64,000 nucleotides of DNA from Rhodococcus rhodochrous (GTDB lineage Bacteria > Actinomycetota > Actinomycetes > Mycobacteriales > Mycobacteriaceae), in the NCBI RefSeq assembly GCF_900187265.1, contig NZ_LT906450.1, positions 3,215,444 to 3,279,443 of the forward strand, read 5' to 3'. The notes beneath the pieces were generated by a model. The model ran no database searches. It was not told where the DNA came from and worked only from the letters and a program-made list of their open reading frames with translations. This document shows, piece after piece, positions 39,093-51,200 of this stretch; within the stretch, counting starts at the first letter, position 1, and each line of letters starts with the position of its first letter. A program made the position numbers and the translations under genes.

Positions 39093-40604
39093 GTGAGTGC
39101 ACCCACTCCCGATCTTCCCGAACTCGTTCTCGCCGGTTCGGTTTCGAAACGAGCCGATGTCCTGGTGATCGGCGTGACCTCCTCCGACGCCGCCCCCGAG
39201 ATACTCGCCGGCGACGCACCGATCGACGAAGCGGTTCTCGGCGAACTGCTCGACGCCCTGGTCGCCGTGGGCGCGAAGGGCCGCGGCGAGGAGCTCACCC
39301 GCGTGCCGGCACCTGTCTCCCTGCCCGTGGCGAGCGTGCTCGCCGTCGGTCTCGGCGACGCCGACAAGATCGACGCCGAGCAGGTCCGCCGCTCCGCCGG
39401 TACCGCGGCACGCGCGCTGACGGGTGTGGAGACGGTCGCGACCACGCTGTCCGCCGTCGACCTCGGTGCCGCAGCAGAAGGCTTCGCGCTCGGCGCCTAC
39501 ACCTACACCGAGTTCCGGTCGGAGAAGTCCGCCCCCAAGGAGGACGCGCGGCCCGTCGCGCGGGTGGAGCTGCTCGTGCCGTCGACCCGCGACCGCGCGG
39601 CCAAGGCGGCCCTCACCCGCTCCGTCGCGATCGCCGAGGCCGTCGCGACGGCCCGGAACTTCGTGAACACCCCGCCGAGCCACCTGTTCCCGGCCGAGTT
39701 CGCCGAGCGCGCGAAGGCGCTCGGTGAGGCCGCCGGCCTGAAGGTCGAGATCCTCGACGAGAAGGCGCTCGAGAAGAAGGGCTTCGGCGGCATCGTCGGC
39801 GTCGGCAAGGGCTCGTCGCGTCCCCCGCGTCTCGTGCGCCTGTCCTACTCGTCGAAGAAGCGGAAGGCCCCGAAGGTCGCGCTCGTGGGCAAGGGCATCA
39901 CCTTCGACACCGGCGGCATCTCCATCAAGCCCGCCGCCGGTATGGAGGCGATGACCTCCGACATGGCCGGGGCCGCCGCGGTCGTCGCGACGGTCGTACT
40001 CGCCGCGAAGCTCGGTGTCGCCGCCGACGTCACCGCGACCGTGCCGATGGCCGAGAACATGCCGTCGTCGACCGCGCAGCGTCCGGGCGACGTGCTGACC
40101 CAGTACGGCGGAACCACGGTCGAGGTCATCAACACCGACGCGGAGGGTCGCCTGATCCTCGCCGACGCGATCGTGCGCGCGTGCGAGGACGATCCCGACT
40201 ACCTCATCGACACCGCGACCCTCACCGGCGCGCAGATGGTCGCCCTCGGCACCCGCACGCCGGGCGTCATGGGTCACGACGAGTTCCGCGACCGCGTGGC
40301 GGCGCTGTCCCGGGAGGTCGGTGAGAACGGCTGGGCGATGCCCTTCCCGAAGGAACTGCGCGGCGATCTCGAGTCCCGCGTCGCCGACCTCGCGAACGTC
40401 TCCCCGCACCGGTGGGGCGGCATGCTCACGGCCGGCATCTTCCTGAAGGAGTTCGTCGCCGAGGGTGTTCAGTGGGCGCACATCGACGTCGCCGGCCCGG
40501 CCTTCAACACGGGCGGACCGTTCGGTTACGTCGGCAAGGGCGGCACCGGCGTGCCCGTGCGCACGATGCTCGCCGTGATCGAGGACGTCGCCGCCAACGG
40601 ATGA
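39093..40604 (+). CDS. pepB: Leucyl aminopeptidase (M17 family)
   Basis: The product has 503 aa. The M17 signature [12 protein letters not shown] and the metal-binding [28 protein letters not shown] are intact, as is [17 protein letters not shown]. These dizinc hexameric enzymes release N-terminal residues from peptides in the cytoplasm. The GTG at 39093 has AAGGAG 9 nt upstream. It is divergent from gcvT and followed by a hairpin before dlaT. Confidence 0.95.
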   Translation: MSAPTPDLPELVLAGSVSKRADVLVIGVTSSDAAPEILAGDAPIDEAVLGELLDALVAVGAKGRGEELTRVPAPVSLPVASVLAVGLGDADKIDAEQVRRSAGTAARALTGVETVATTLSAVDLGAAAEGFALGAYTYTEFRSEKSAPKEDARPVARVELLVPSTRDRAAKAALTRSVAIAEAVATARNFVNTPPSHLFPAEFAERAKALGEAAGLKVEILDEKALEKKGFGGIVGVGKGSSRPPRLVRLSYSSKKRKAPKVALVGKGITFDTGGISIKPAAGMEAMTSDMAGAAAVVATVVLAAKLGVAADVTATVPMAENMPSSTAQRPGDVLTQYGGTTVEVINTDAEGRLILADAIVRACEDDPDYLIDTATLTGAQMVALGTRTPGVMGHDEFRDRVAALSREVGENGWAMPFPKELRGDLESRVADLANVSPHRWGGMLTAGIFLKEFVAEGVQWAHIDVAGPAFNTGGPFGYVGKGGTGVPVRTMLAVIEDVAANG

Positions 40605-40611
40605 TCTTCGG

Positions 40612-40660
40612 CACCGGTCCTCTCCTACGGGCCCGTCCGGGGCAAGGGAGAGGACCGGTG
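40612..40660 (+). terminator. Large hairpin after pepB
   Basis: A 14-bp perfect stem (CACCGGTCCTCTCC at 40612-40625 with 40647-40660) encloses a 21-nt loop that can fold further (GGGCCC). It is a probable terminator 8 nt after the pepB stop. Confidence 0.65.
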
Positions 40661-40810
40661 TGATCGGCAACAGCGGAACCCCCGGTGTGAGGTGATCCGC
40701 CCCTCCCCGAACATCACCGAAAGATAGGTGCAAGGATGGGAGGGGCCATGCCCCGCCGGTATCGGCCCGACCGAACACGTGAACCAGCAGGCACGGGGTT
40801 CCCGCCCCGC

Positions 40811-40846
40811 GCACAATGGTCAACGACCACACAATGGTCGGCGACC
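40811..40846. repeat. Tandem dyads in the dlaT leader
   Basis: Two adjacent 18-bp units, 40811-40828 and 40829-40846, each read ACAATGGTCnnCGACCAC and differ only at the two n positions. Each unit contains the inverted repeat TGGTC-n3-GACCA. They end 54 nt before the dlaT ATG and could be operators. Confidence 0.6.
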
Positions 40847-40900
40847 ACGAGTCGGTACAACTCAACACACACGAACACAACCGTCGAGGAGTCAACAGAC

Positions 40901-43027
40901 ATGGCCTTCTCCGTCCAGATGCCAGCGCTTGGTGAGAGCGTCACCGAGGGAACTGTCACGCGATGGCTCAAGCAGGAAGGAGACACGGTCGAAGTCGACG
41001 AGCCCCTGCTCGAAGTCTCCACGGACAAGGTCGACACCGAGATCCCGTCGCCTGCAGCCGGCGTGCTGGTCAAGATCGTCGCCCAGGAGGACGACACGGT
41101 CGAGATCGGTGGCGAACTGGCCGTGATCGGTGACGCCGGTGAGGAAGCCGGTGGAGATTCCGCTCCCGCCGCCGAAGAGGCACCGGCCGAAGAGGCTCCC
41201 GCGGAGGAGCCCGCCGCCGAGTCCGCCCCCGCGCAGCCCGCATCCTCGGGTGGGAGCGGTGAGGGCACCTCGGTCACCATGCCGGCACTGGGCGAGTCGG
41301 TCACCGAAGGCACCGTCACCCGCTGGCTCAAGGCCGTCGGCGACGAGGTCGCCGTGGACGAGCCGCTCCTCGAGGTCTCCACCGACAAGGTCGACACCGA
41401 GATCCCCTCCCCGGTCGCCGGCATCCTCACCGAGATCACCGCGCAGGAGGACGAGACCGTCGAGGTCGGCGGCCAACTCGCCGTCATCGGCAGCGAGGCC
41501 CCGGCCCAGCAGTCCGCTCCCGCCGAGCAGTCCGCCCCGGCAGAGGAGTCGGCCCCGGCCACCGAGCCGTCCGAGGAGGCCGCTCCGGCTCCGTCCGAGC
41601 CTGCGAAGCCTGCATCCTCGGGTGGCAGCGGTGAGGGCACCTCGGTCACCATGCCGGCACTGGGCGAGTCGGTCACCGAAGGCACCGTCACCCGCTGGCT
41701 CAAGGCCGTCGGCGACGAGGTCGCCGTGGACGAGCCGCTCCTCGAGGTCTCCACCGACAAGGTCGACACCGAGATCCCCTCCCCGGTCGCCGGCATCCTC
41801 ACCGAGATCACCGCGCAGGAGGACGAGACCGTCGAGGTCGGCGGCCAACTCGCCGTCATCGGCAGCGAGGCCCCGGCCCAGCAGTCCGCTCCCGCCGAGG
41901 AGAAGTCGGCGCCGAAGCAGGAGGCTCCCAAGCAGGAAGCTCCCAAGGAGGTTCCGAAGCCCGCCGAGCAGAAGCCCGCCGCACAGCAGCAGGCCCCGAA
42001 GGTCGAGCAGGCCGCACCGGCTCCCGCACCGAAGCCGGTCGGGACCGCGGCGACCACCCCGAAGCCCGCGCCCCAGGAGGAGTCCACCCCGAGCGGTGCG
42101 ACCCCGTATGTCACCCCGCTCGTGCGCAAGCTCGCCTCGCAGCACGGCGTCGACCTGTCGACGGTGAAGGGCACCGGTGTCGGTGGCCGCATCCGCAAGC
42201 AGGACGTCCTCGCAGCCGCCGAGGGCGGCAAGGCCGCCGGTGGCGAGCAGAAGCCCGCCGCTCCGGCCGGTCCGGCTCCGGGTGTCCGTCCCGAGCTCGC
42301 CAAGCTGCGCGGAACGACCCAGAAGGTCAACCGCATCCGCCAGATCACGGCGAAGAAGACCCTCGAGTCGCTGCAGACCACCGCGCAGCTCACCCAGACC
42401 TTCGAGGTCGACGTCACCAAGATCGCCCAGCTGCGTGCGCAGGCGAAGAAGACGTTCTCCGAGCGCGAGGGCGTCAACCTCACCTTCCTGCCGTTCTTCG
42501 CGAAGGCCGTCGTCGAGGCGCTGCGTGCGCACCCGAACGTCAACGCCTCCTTCGACGACAGCAAGAAGGAGATCACCTACCACGCGGCCGAGCACCTCGG
42601 CATCGCGGTGGACACCGAGCAGGGTCTGCTCTCCCCGGTCATCCACAACGCCGGCGACCTGTCGCTGGCCGAGCTCGCCCGCGCGATCGCCGATATCGCC
42701 GAGCGTGCCCGCAAGGGTGGTCTCAAGCCCGACGAGCTGGCCGGTGGCACCTTCACCATCACCAACATCGGTAGCCAGGGCGCGTTGTTCGACACCCCGA
42801 TCCTCGTGCCGCCGCAGGCCGCGATGCTCGGAACCGGCGCAATCGTCAAGCGTCCGGTCGTGGTGATCGACGAGACCGGCAACGAGTCCATCGGCGTCCG
42901 CTCGATGTGCTACCTGCCGCTCACCTACGATCACCGCCTGATCGACGGTGCCGACGCGGGCCGTTTCCTCAAGACGATCAAGCATCGTCTCGAGGAGGGC
43001 GCGTTCGAGGCCGATCTGGGACTGTAG
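40901..43027 (+). CDS. dlaT: Dihydrolipoamide acyltransferase E2 with three lipoyl domains
   Basis: The product has 708 aa. Three lipoyl domains carry the TDKVDTE lipoylation site (K43, K163, K287), separated by Ala/Pro/Glu-rich linkers. A peripheral subunit-binding domain follows at about 403-440 ([18 protein letters not shown]), then the trimeric catalytic domain with the active-site HRLIDG (H678, D682). M. tuberculosis DlaT (Rv2215, 553 aa as recalled) has two lipoyl domains; the corynebacterial E2 has three. It serves as E2 of pyruvate dehydrogenase and, in mycobacteria, of the peroxynitrite reductase system. GAGGAG lies 10 nt upstream of the ATG. Lipoyl domains 2 and 3 are nearly identical at DNA level. 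Confidence 0.94.
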   Translation: MAFSVQMPALGESVTEGTVTRWLKQEGDTVEVDEPLLEVSTDKVDTEIPSPAAGVLVKIVAQEDDTVEIGGELAVIGDAGEEAGGDSAPAAEEAPAEEAPAEEPAAESAPAQPASSGGSGEGTSVTMPALGESVTEGTVTRWLKAVGDEVAVDEPLLEVSTDKVDTEIPSPVAGILTEITAQEDETVEVGGQLAVIGSEAPAQQSAPAEQSAPAEESAPATEPSEEAAPAPSEPAKPASSGGSGEGTSVTMPALGESVTEGTVTRWLKAVGDEVAVDEPLLEVSTDKVDTEIPSPVAGILTEITAQEDETVEVGGQLAVIGSEAPAQQSAPAEEKSAPKQEAPKQEAPKEVPKPAEQKPAAQQQAPKVEQAAPAPAPKPVGTAATTPKPAPQEESTPSGATPYVTPLVRKLASQHGVDLSTVKGTGVGGRIRKQDVLAAAEGGKAAGGEQKPAAPAGPAPGVRPELAKLRGTTQKVNRIRQITAKKTLESLQTTAQLTQTFEVDVTKIAQLRAQAKKTFSEREGVNLTFLPFFAKAVVEALRAHPNVNASFDDSKKEITYHAAEHLGIAVDTEQGLLSPVIHNAGDLSLAELARAIADIAERARKGGLKPDELAGGTFTITNIGSQGALFDTPILVPPQAAMLGTGAIVKRPVVVIDETGNESIGVRSMCYLPLTYDHRLIDGADAGRFLKTIKHRLEEGAFEADLGL
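41240..41899 (+). repeat. 288-bp direct repeat encoding lipoyl domains 2 and 3 of DlaT
   Basis: Copies at 41240-41527 and 41612-41899 (372-bp period) match at every position I compared except one G/C difference near the start. The identity includes third codon positions, so it reflects a recent duplication or gene conversion rather than protein-level selection. The first lipoyl domain (from 40901) is clearly divergent from both. Confidence 0.9.
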
Positions 43028-43060
43028 GTTTCCGGATCCGGACGACCTCCGGACGACCTC

Positions 43061-43097
43061 CGACGGGGGCATCACCACTGCGGTGATGCCCCCGTCG
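43061..43097 (+). terminator. Terminator after dlaT
   Basis: A perfect 16-bp stem (CGACGGGGGCATCACC at 43061-43076 with 43082-43097) and a 5-nt loop sit 33 nt after the dlaT stop. Confidence 0.85.
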
Positions 43098-43139
43098 GCG
43101 TCCGCGCCACAGCGGGTGCCCTCCTCCTGCGGTGCGGCG

Positions 43140-43145
43140 TAGAGT
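43140..43145 (+). promoter_or_regulatory. Leaderless -10 element (TAGAGT) for lipB
   Basis: TAGAGT ends 8 nt before the lipB ATG. CAGG lies within the intervening bases, so a short leader is also possible. Confidence 0.45.
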
Positions 43146-43153
43146 TCAGGAAC

Positions 43154-43933
43154 ATGAGTGATCCCTCGTCTTCCGCCCGTTCCGATTCGGCTCCCGTCGC
43201 CGTCGCACGTCTCGGAACCATCGGTTATCTCGAGGCCTGGGAGAGGCAGCGCGAACTCGCGAACGAGCGCGCCGACGGCATCGGCGCCGACACCCTGCTC
43301 CTGCTCGAACACCCGCCCGTCTACACGGCCGGGCGCCGCACCGAGGACGGCGACCGTCCCACCGACGGCACGCCCGTCATCGACGTCGACCGCGGCGGCA
43401 AGATCACCTGGCACGGCCCCGGGCAGCTCGTCGGCTACCCCATCGTCAAGCTCGCCGAGCCGATCGACGTCGTCGGCTACGTGCGTCGCATCGAACAGGG
43501 CCTGATCCGCGTTTGTACCGACATGGGCCTGAACTGCGGCCGCGTGGAAGGACGCTCCGGTGTCTGGCTTCCCGCCGAGCTGCGTGACGGGCACTGGCTC
43601 CCCGAACGCAAGATCGCTGCGATCGGCATCCGGGTGCAACGTGGTGTCGCCATGCACGGCTTCGCACTCAACTGCAATTCGGCTCTCGACGCGTTCGACT
43701 CGATCGTCCCGTGCGGCATCCGCGACGCCGGAGTCGCGTCGCTCACCGGCGAACTCGGCCGGGAGGTCACCGTCGACGACGTCGTCCCCGCCGTCACCGA
43801 GGCCGTCATCGCCGCTCTCGACGGCCGAATCCCCGTGACCGAGTGCGACATCGAGCGGGTCACCTTCGAGCAGGCAGTGGGGGCGTCCGGAATTCCCACC
43901 ACCACCCCGGAATTCACGACGCACCGGTTCTGA
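43154..43933 (+). CDS. lipB: Octanoyl-[acyl carrier protein]:protein octanoyltransferase
   Basis: The product has 259 aa. LipB signatures include [32 protein letters not shown], the catalytic region [23 protein letters not shown] (Lys) and the active-site Cys in [17 protein letters not shown]. It moves octanoate from acyl carrier protein to the lipoyl domains of E2 and GcvH. The start is an ATG, with lipA 54 nt downstream. Together with lipA it supplies lipoate to DlaT encoded just upstream. Confidence 0.95.
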   Translation: MSDPSSSARSDSAPVAVARLGTIGYLEAWERQRELANERADGIGADTLLLLEHPPVYTAGRRTEDGDRPTDGTPVIDVDRGGKITWHGPGQLVGYPIVKLAEPIDVVGYVRRIEQGLIRVCTDMGLNCGRVEGRSGVWLPAELRDGHWLPERKIAAIGIRVQRGVAMHGFALNCNSALDAFDSIVPCGIRDAGVASLTGELGREVTVDDVVPAVTEAVIAALDGRIPVTECDIERVTFEQAVGASGIPTTTPEFTTHRF

Positions 43934-43974
43934 GGGGCGGTCACACCCGCCGGGTCCGGGCAGGACCGGCGGCG

Positions 43975-43980
43975 TACGAT
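43975..43980 (+). promoter_or_regulatory. Leaderless -10 element (TACGAT) for lipA
   Basis: TACGAT ends 7 nt before the lipA GTG, with no Shine-Dalgarno in between, suggesting lipA has its own promoter besides any lipB read-through. Confidence 0.5.
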
Positions 43981-43987
43981 CGAGTGC

Positions 43988-44998
43988 GTGACTGTGGCCC
44001 CAGAAGGACGCAAGCTGCTGCGGATCGAGACCCGAAACGCGCAGACGCCGATCGAACGCAAACCCAACTGGATCAAGACCCGGGCGAAGATGGGCCCGGA
44101 GTACACCGACCTCAAGGGCCTGGTGCGACGCGAAGGTCTGCACACGGTCTGTGAGGAAGCCGGTTGTCCCAACATCTACGAGTGCTGGGAAGACCGCGAG
44201 GCGACCTTCCTCATCGGTGGCGAGCAGTGCACCCGTCGCTGCGACTTCTGTCAGATCGACACCGGTAAGCCCACCGCGCTCGACCGCGACGAGCCGCGCC
44301 GTGTCGCCGAGTCGGTCCGTTCGATGGGTCTGCGCTACTCCACGATCACCGGCGTCGCCCGCGACGATCTGCCCGACGGCGGCGCATGGCTGTACGCCGA
44401 GACGGTGAAGCAGATCCACGCGCTCAATCCGGGCACCGGCGTCGAAAACCTGATCCCCGACTTCAACGGCAAGCCCGATCTGCTGCAGGAGGTCTTCGAG
44501 TCGCGTCCCGAGGTGCTCGCGCACAATGTCGAGACCGTGCCGCGGATCTTCAAGCGCATCCGTCCGGCCTTCCGTTACGAGCGGTCGCTCGACGTGATCC
44601 GGCAGGCCCGCGATTTCGGACTGGTCACCAAGTCCAACCTCATCCTCGGTATGGGTGAGACCCCCGAAGAGGTCACCGAGGCGCTGCACGATCTGCACGA
44701 CGCCGGCTGCGACATCATCACGATCACCCAGTACCTGCGGCCCTCCCCGCTCCACCACCCGGTCGAGCGCTGGGTCAAGCCGCAGGAGTTCGTCGACCAC
44801 TCCGAGACGGCCCGCGAGATCGGGTTCGCCGGTGTGATGGCCGGGCCGCTGGTGCGTTCGTCGTACCGTGCCGGTCGCCTGTACGCGCAGGCGATGGCCC
44901 ACCACGGCCGCGAACTGCCCGCCGACCAGGCGCATCTCGCCGAGGAGGGCACGGCGTCCCAGGAAGCCGGTGCCGTTCTGGCGCGCTTCGGCAACTGA
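43988..44998 (+). CDS. lipA: Lipoyl synthase (radical SAM)
   Basis: The product has 336 aa. The auxiliary cluster motif [12 protein letters not shown] (C55, C60, C66) and the radical-SAM motif CTRRCDFC (C81, C85, C88) are both intact, and the C-terminal RSSYRA supplies the serine ligand. It inserts two sulfurs into octanoyl groups laid down by LipB. The start is a GTG right behind a -10 element. A strong hairpin follows 32 nt after the stop. Confidence 0.97.
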   Translation: MTVAPEGRKLLRIETRNAQTPIERKPNWIKTRAKMGPEYTDLKGLVRREGLHTVCEEAGCPNIYECWEDREATFLIGGEQCTRRCDFCQIDTGKPTALDRDEPRRVAESVRSMGLRYSTITGVARDDLPDGGAWLYAETVKQIHALNPGTGVENLIPDFNGKPDLLQEVFESRPEVLAHNVETVPRIFKRIRPAFRYERSLDVIRQARDFGLVTKSNLILGMGETPEEVTEALHDLHDAGCDIITITQYLRPSPLHHPVERWVKPQEFVDHSETAREIGFAGVMAGPLVRSSYRAGRLYAQAMAHHGRELPADQAHLAEEGTASQEAGAVLARFGN

Positions 44999-45030
44999 CC
45001 TCTCGCCGCTCGTCGCGGCAGGTCCTCGGG

Positions 45031-45068
45031 CGGCCCCGGTGGTGGTAAACGTGCCACCACCGGGGCCG
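45031..45068 (+). terminator. lipA terminator abutting the next promoter
   Basis: A perfect 15-bp stem (CGGCCCCGGTGGTGG at 45031-45045 with 45054-45068) and an 8-nt loop. The last paired base touches the -10 hexamer of the downstream gene at 45069. Confidence 0.8.
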
Positions 45069-45074
45069 TATCCT
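45069..45074 (+). promoter_or_regulatory. Leaderless -10 element (TATCCT) for the DUF4191 gene
   Basis: TATCCT ends 7 nt before the ATG at 45082. Its -35 region would fall in the loop of the lipA terminator hairpin (spacer of 17 nt to 45046-45051). Confidence 0.55.
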
Positions 45075-45081
45075 TGTGTAC

Positions 45082-45822
45082 ATGGCGAAGGGCAGTAAGA
45101 ACGACAAGGAAGCGAAGGCTGCGGCGAAGGCCGCACGCAAGCAGGCGTCGAAGGAGCGTAGAACCCAGCTGTGGCAGGCGTTCCAGATCCAGCGCAAGGA
45201 GGACAAGGCACTCCTGCCGTGGATGATCGGTGCCCTCGTCGGTTCGATCGTGGTGTTCTTCGTCGTCGGCCTGATCTTCGGCATCCAGTGGTTCCTGCTG
45301 CCGGTCGGCATCCTCGTCGGCGTCCTGCTGGCCTTCATCATCTTCGGGCGCCGCGTACAGAAGAGCGTGTACGCGAAGGCCGACGGCCAGGCCGGTGCGG
45401 CCGCGTGGGCACTCGACAACCTGCAGGGCGCGTGGCGCGTGAGCCAGGCGGTCGCGGGCACCACCCAGCTCGACGCCGTGCACCGCGTCATCGGACGTCC
45501 CGGCATCATCCTCGTCGGTGAGGGCAATCCCGGTCGCGTGAAGGGCCTGCTGGCACAGGAGAAGAAGCGGGTCGCGCGTCTGGTCGGCGACACCCCGATC
45601 TACGAGTTCGTCGTCGGCAACGAGGAGGGCCAGATTCCCCTCTCCCAGCTGCAGAAGCGTCTGAACAAGCTGCCCCGCAACATCGACACCAAGCGGATGG
45701 ACACCATCGAGGGTCGCCTGTCCGCACTGAGCACGAAGAAGTCCGGGCCGGCCATGCCCAAGGGTCCGCTTCCCGCCGGCGCGAAGATGCGCAGCGTGCA
45801 GCGCACCATGCGTCGCCGCTGA
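45082..45822 (+). CDS. DUF4191 membrane protein (Rv2219 type)
   Basis: The product has 246 aa. A Lys-rich N-terminus (MAKGSKNDKEAKAAAKAARKQ) is followed by two adjacent transmembrane helices (about residues 49-95, LLPWMIGALVGSIVVFFVVGLIFGIQWFLLPVGILVGVLLAFIIFG) and a 150-residue cytoplasmic domain. The domain is conserved in Actinobacteria and has no known activity. The order lipA, this gene, RDD protein, glnA1 matches M. tuberculosis. Confidence 0.87.
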   Translation: MAKGSKNDKEAKAAAKAARKQASKERRTQLWQAFQIQRKEDKALLPWMIGALVGSIVVFFVVGLIFGIQWFLLPVGILVGVLLAFIIFGRRVQKSVYAKADGQAGAAAWALDNLQGAWRVSQAVAGTTQLDAVHRVIGRPGIILVGEGNPGRVKGLLAQEKKRVARLVGDTPIYEFVVGNEEGQIPLSQLQKRLNKLPRNIDTKRMDTIEGRLSALSTKKSGPAMPKGPLPAGAKMRSVQRTMRRR

Positions 45823-45832
45823 TCGTCCGGAC

Positions 45833-45882
45833 CACGCCGAAGGCCGCCTCTCGTCCGATGGACGAAGGCGGCCTTCGGCGTG
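45833..45882. terminator. Long bidirectional hairpin between DUF4191 and RDD genes
   Basis: A 17-bp perfect outer stem (45833-45849 with 45866-45882) is extended by an inner TCGTCC-GAT-GGACGA hairpin, giving about 23 bp in total. It separates convergent genes. Confidence 0.85.
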
Positions 45883-45941
45883 TGCGGTGAAGTTCTCGGA
45901 GGTCGACGCGAACGGACCGGTTCGAACGGACGCCTGTGCGA

Positions 45942-46418
45942 TCAGCGCGAACGAACGACCGCGGTGCCCGTGGCGCGATCCTGGAGGCCGCGACCGTCGA
46001 TGTCGGTGACGAGCGCCGGAGCGATGAAGACCAGCAGTACCTGACGCGCGAGCGCGCGCAGGACGCCGACCCGCGCGGGGGCGTCCACCCGCACGACCTG
46101 CAGTCCGGCGACGAACTGGCCGGGGGTGAACGAGAACAGGCTCACGCATCCCACGCCCACCACGAACCAGATGATGAGGGTGTACGACGACAGCAGCGGG
46201 CTCTCGAGCGGGTTGCCGCCGACGAGGCCCGCGGCGATCGCCATGGACATGAACCAGTCGACCGCGAGGGCGAGCACCCGGCGGACGGTGGGCACCATGG
46301 AGCCGGGGCCGTGTTCGGGGAGACCGAGCAGTTGCCCGGGATAGTCCTGCTCCTGCTGGAGACCTTTGGGAAGCGCCGCAGCAGGCCCGGAAAGCCAACT
46401 GCCCGTCATGCGTGCCAT
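45942..46418 (-). CDS. RDD family membrane protein (Rv2219A type)
   Basis: The product has 158 aa. The RDD hallmark is RRVLALAVDWFMSM in the first helix, followed by two further transmembrane helices (YTLIIWFVVGVGCVSLFSF, ALARQVLLVFIAPALVTDI), with FTPGQFVAGLQVVRVDA between. A 40-residue Gly/Pro-rich N-terminus precedes the membrane domain. The role of the family is unclear; transport has been suggested. The ATG at 46418 lies 6 nt after a TATCCT hexamer. It is divergent from glnA1. Confidence 0.85.
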   Translation of the reverse strand: MARMTGSWLSGPAAALPKGLQQEQDYPGQLLGLPEHGPGSMVPTVRRVLALAVDWFMSMAIAAGLVGGNPLESPLLSSYTLIIWFVVGVGCVSLFSFTPGQFVAGLQVVRVDAPARVGVLRALARQVLLVFIAPALVTDIDGRGLQDRATGTAVVRSR

Positions 46419-46424
46419 GGCACC

Positions 46425-46430
46425 AGGATA
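46425..46430 (-). promoter_or_regulatory. Leaderless -10 element (TATCCT) for the RDD gene
   Basis: On the minus strand TATCCT ends 6 nt before the ATG at 46418, with no Shine-Dalgarno. Confidence 0.5.
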
Positions 46431-46517
46431 AGCTCTTGTGGGCGGACCAGCGTCGACCCATGTTGGCCGTGGTGACTTATACCACCTTTTCGACCTCACA
46501 GCAGGACGAAGGCATGT

Positions 46518-46533
46518 GTAACACCCGCGAAAC
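46518..46533 (+). promoter_or_regulatory. Candidate GlnR box upstream of glnA1
   Basis: GTAAC-ACCCGC-GAAAC matches the actinobacterial GlnR pattern GTnAC-n6-GnAAC. It lies about 96 nt upstream of the glnA1 GTG. Two -10 candidates follow: TAGGCT (46535-46540), which would place the box over the spacer, and TAACGT (46566-46571), which would place it upstream of the -35 as expected for activation. Confidence 0.6.
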
Positions 46534-46628
46534 ATAGGCTTGATGGACGGGCAACACCAGATCCATAACGTCTGATCCGACGCAGGCGCCCAGCACCCAT
46601 GGCGCGCACCGACTGAAGGAGCACAAGC

Positions 46629-48065
46629 GTGGCGTTCACCACGGCCGAAGAGGTCATCAAGTACATCGCGGAAGAGAACGTCGAGTACGTCGATATCCGC
46701 TTCACGGACCTGCCCGGCATCGAACAGCACTTCTCGATCCCGGCGAAGGCGTTCAACGAGGACGTCTTCGAGGACGGCCTGGCATTCGACGGATCCTCCG
46801 TGCGGGGCTTCCAGTCCATCCACGAGTCGGACATGCTCCTGCTCCCCGATGTGACGACCGCCCGCATCGACCCCTTCCGTGCCGCCAAGACCCTGAACGT
46901 CAGCTTCTTCGTCCACGATCCGTTCACCCGCGAGTCCTACAGCCGCGACCCCCGCAACGTCGCGCGTAAGGCCGAGGAGTACCTGGTCAGCACCGGCATC
47001 GCCGACACTGCCTTCTTCGGTGCCGAGGCCGAGTTCTACATCTTCGACTCCGTCTCCTACGACTCGAAGATGAACGGCGCGTTCTACGAGCTCGACTCGA
47101 TCTCCGGCTCGTGGAACACCGGCGCCGAGTACAACGCCGACGGCACCCCGAACCGCGGCTACAAGGTCCGTCCGAAGGGTGGCTACTTCCCCGTCGCTCC
47201 GTACGACCACTACGTCGACCTGCGCGACGAGATCTCCACCAACCTGCAGCTCGCCGGCTTCGAGCTCGAGCGCGGCCACCACGAGGTGGGCACCGGCGGC
47301 CAGGCCGAGATCAACTACAAGTTCAACACGCTGCTCTCCGCGGCCGACGACCTGCAGCTGTTCAAGTACATCGTCAAGAACACGGCGTGGAAGGCCGGCA
47401 AGACCGCCACCTTCATGCCGAAGCCGCTCTTCGGCGACAACGGCTCGGGCATGCACGTGCACCAGTCGCTGTGGAAGGACGGCAAGCCGCTGTTCCACGA
47501 CGAGTCCGGCTACGCGGGTCTGTCCGACCTCGCTCGCTGGTACATCGGCGGCATCCTGCACCACGCGCCGTCGCTGCTCGCCTTCACGAACCCGACGATC
47601 AACTCGTACCACCGCCTGGTGCCGGGCTACGAGGCTCCGATCAACCTCGTGTACAGCCAGCGCAACCGTTCGGCCGCCGTGCGTATCCCGATCACGGGCA
47701 ACAACCCGAAGGCCAAGCGCCTCGAGTTCCGCGCTCCCGACTCCTCGGGTAACCCCTACCTGAACTTCGCAGCGCAGATGATGGCCGGCCTCGACGGCAT
47801 CAAGAACAAGATCGAGCCGCTCGCGCCGGTCGACAAGGACCTCTACGAGCTCCCGCCGGAGGAGGCCAAGAACATTCCGCAGGCTCCCACCAGCCTGTCG
47901 GCCGTCATCGACAACCTCGAGCGCGACCACGAGTACCTCACCGAGGGCGGCGTCTTCACCACCGACCTCATCGAGACCTGGATCTCGCTCAAGCGCGAGC
48001 AGGAGATCGCTCCGGTCAACCTGCGTCCGCACCCCTACGAGTTCCAGCTGTACTTCGACTGCTGA
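46629..48065 (+). CDS. glnA1: Glutamine synthetase type I, adenylylated form
   Basis: The product has 478 aa, class I-beta. It has the Mg/ATP segments [38 protein letters not shown] and [17 protein letters not shown], plus the adenylylation loop [14 protein letters not shown], placing the modifiable tyrosine at Y406 as in M. tuberculosis GlnA1. It makes glutamine from glutamate, ammonia and ATP. GlnE, encoded 3.5 kb away, is the modifying enzyme. The GTG start follows GAAGGAG. A hairpin follows the stop. Confidence 0.97.
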   Translation: MAFTTAEEVIKYIAEENVEYVDIRFTDLPGIEQHFSIPAKAFNEDVFEDGLAFDGSSVRGFQSIHESDMLLLPDVTTARIDPFRAAKTLNVSFFVHDPFTRESYSRDPRNVARKAEEYLVSTGIADTAFFGAEAEFYIFDSVSYDSKMNGAFYELDSISGSWNTGAEYNADGTPNRGYKVRPKGGYFPVAPYDHYVDLRDEISTNLQLAGFELERGHHEVGTGGQAEINYKFNTLLSAADDLQLFKYIVKNTAWKAGKTATFMPKPLFGDNGSGMHVHQSLWKDGKPLFHDESGYAGLSDLARWYIGGILHHAPSLLAFTNPTINSYHRLVPGYEAPINLVYSQRNRSAAVRIPITGNNPKAKRLEFRAPDSSGNPYLNFAAQMMAGLDGIKNKIEPLAPVDKDLYELPPEEAKNIPQAPTSLSAVIDNLERDHEYLTEGGVFTTDLIETWISLKREQEIAPVNLRPHPYEFQLYFDC

Positions 48066-48086
48066 GTCGAGTCCGGTAAGCACTCT

Positions 48087-48126
48087 TCGAGAGGCCGTTC
48101 GTCCCTTCCGGGACGGGCGGCCTCTC
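48087..48126 (+). terminator. Terminator of glnA1
   Basis: A 10-bp outer stem (CGAGAGGCCG at 48087-48096 with 48117-48126) and an inner CGTCCC-TTCC-GGGACG hairpin begin 22 nt after the stop. Confidence 0.8.
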
Positions 48127-48156
48127 GCCTTGTCCGCACCCTTCCGTTCGGCATTC

Positions 48157-48216
48157 CCGCGCGCCGAAACGGGGCTTGCCCGTGCTGCAGCAGGGGCGAA
48201 ACCCGGTTCGGCGCGC
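48157..48216. repeat. Long-armed inverted repeat upstream of furA
   Basis: Arms 48157-48172 (CGCGCGCCGAAACGGG) and 48201-48216 pair at 15 of 16 positions, with a 28-nt interval that can itself pair partly. It lies 73 nt before the furA start and is separate from the glnA1 terminator. Confidence 0.65.
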
Positions 48217-48259
48217 GAGAATCGTTAGTTCGTCATCGAATCCGGCGAAATCGCGACCG

Positions 48260-48282
48260 ATTCCAGAAACGTGGTCCATAGT
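48260..48282 (+). promoter_or_regulatory. furA promoter/operator region
   Basis: ATTCCAGAA (48260-48268) resembles, from memory, the element conserved upstream of furA in mycobacteria and streptomycetes. CATAGT (48277-48282) ends 6 nt before the furA GTG, consistent with a leaderless transcript. FurA would bind here and repress furA-katG. Confidence 0.5.
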
Positions 48283-48288
48283 GGGCAC

Positions 48289-50950
<2,662 letters not shown>

Positions 50951-50989
50951 CCGCGTCGGCGGTCCACGACCGCGCCTGACGCACCACCC

Positions 50990-51023
50990 CGGAGCCACCC
51001 GTCGTGTTCGGCGGGTGGCTCCG
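50990..51023 (+). terminator. Terminator of furA-katG
   Basis: A perfect 12-bp stem (CGGAGCCACCCG at 50990-51001 with 51012-51023) and a 10-nt loop lie 39 nt after the katG stop. Confidence 0.8.
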
Positions 51024-51200
51024 TCGTGCGCAGGTGGATGTGTGCAGGTCGGAGGGGTTTCCGAAACCGACTGGACAGCCGTACTGCACACAGGTGTACC
51101 GTGGAGACACAGCCTTGGTGATGTTCGTCACACCCGCTCGCGGGGGAGCGGATGCGACATGGTCCGTATCCGAACGACACGTCTCCTCGGGAGGCCACCC

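Noticed and set aside
41240-41899. The repeats as a CRISPR array or mobile element
   Set aside because: They are two in-frame copies of a lipoyl domain within one gene, without spacers of regular length or terminal repeats.
40892-45211. A 1439-residue open frame on the minus strand
   Set aside because: It lies opposite dlaT, lipB and lipA. Its residues are the low-complexity Gly/Arg/Asp/Val pattern of an antisense frame in GC-rich codons, and the sense genes are certain.
46629-48083. N-terminal extension of the RDD protein frame through glnA1
   Set aside because: The frame happens to be open, but the extension is antisense to glnA1. The RDD domain starts near 46418 behind its own promoter.
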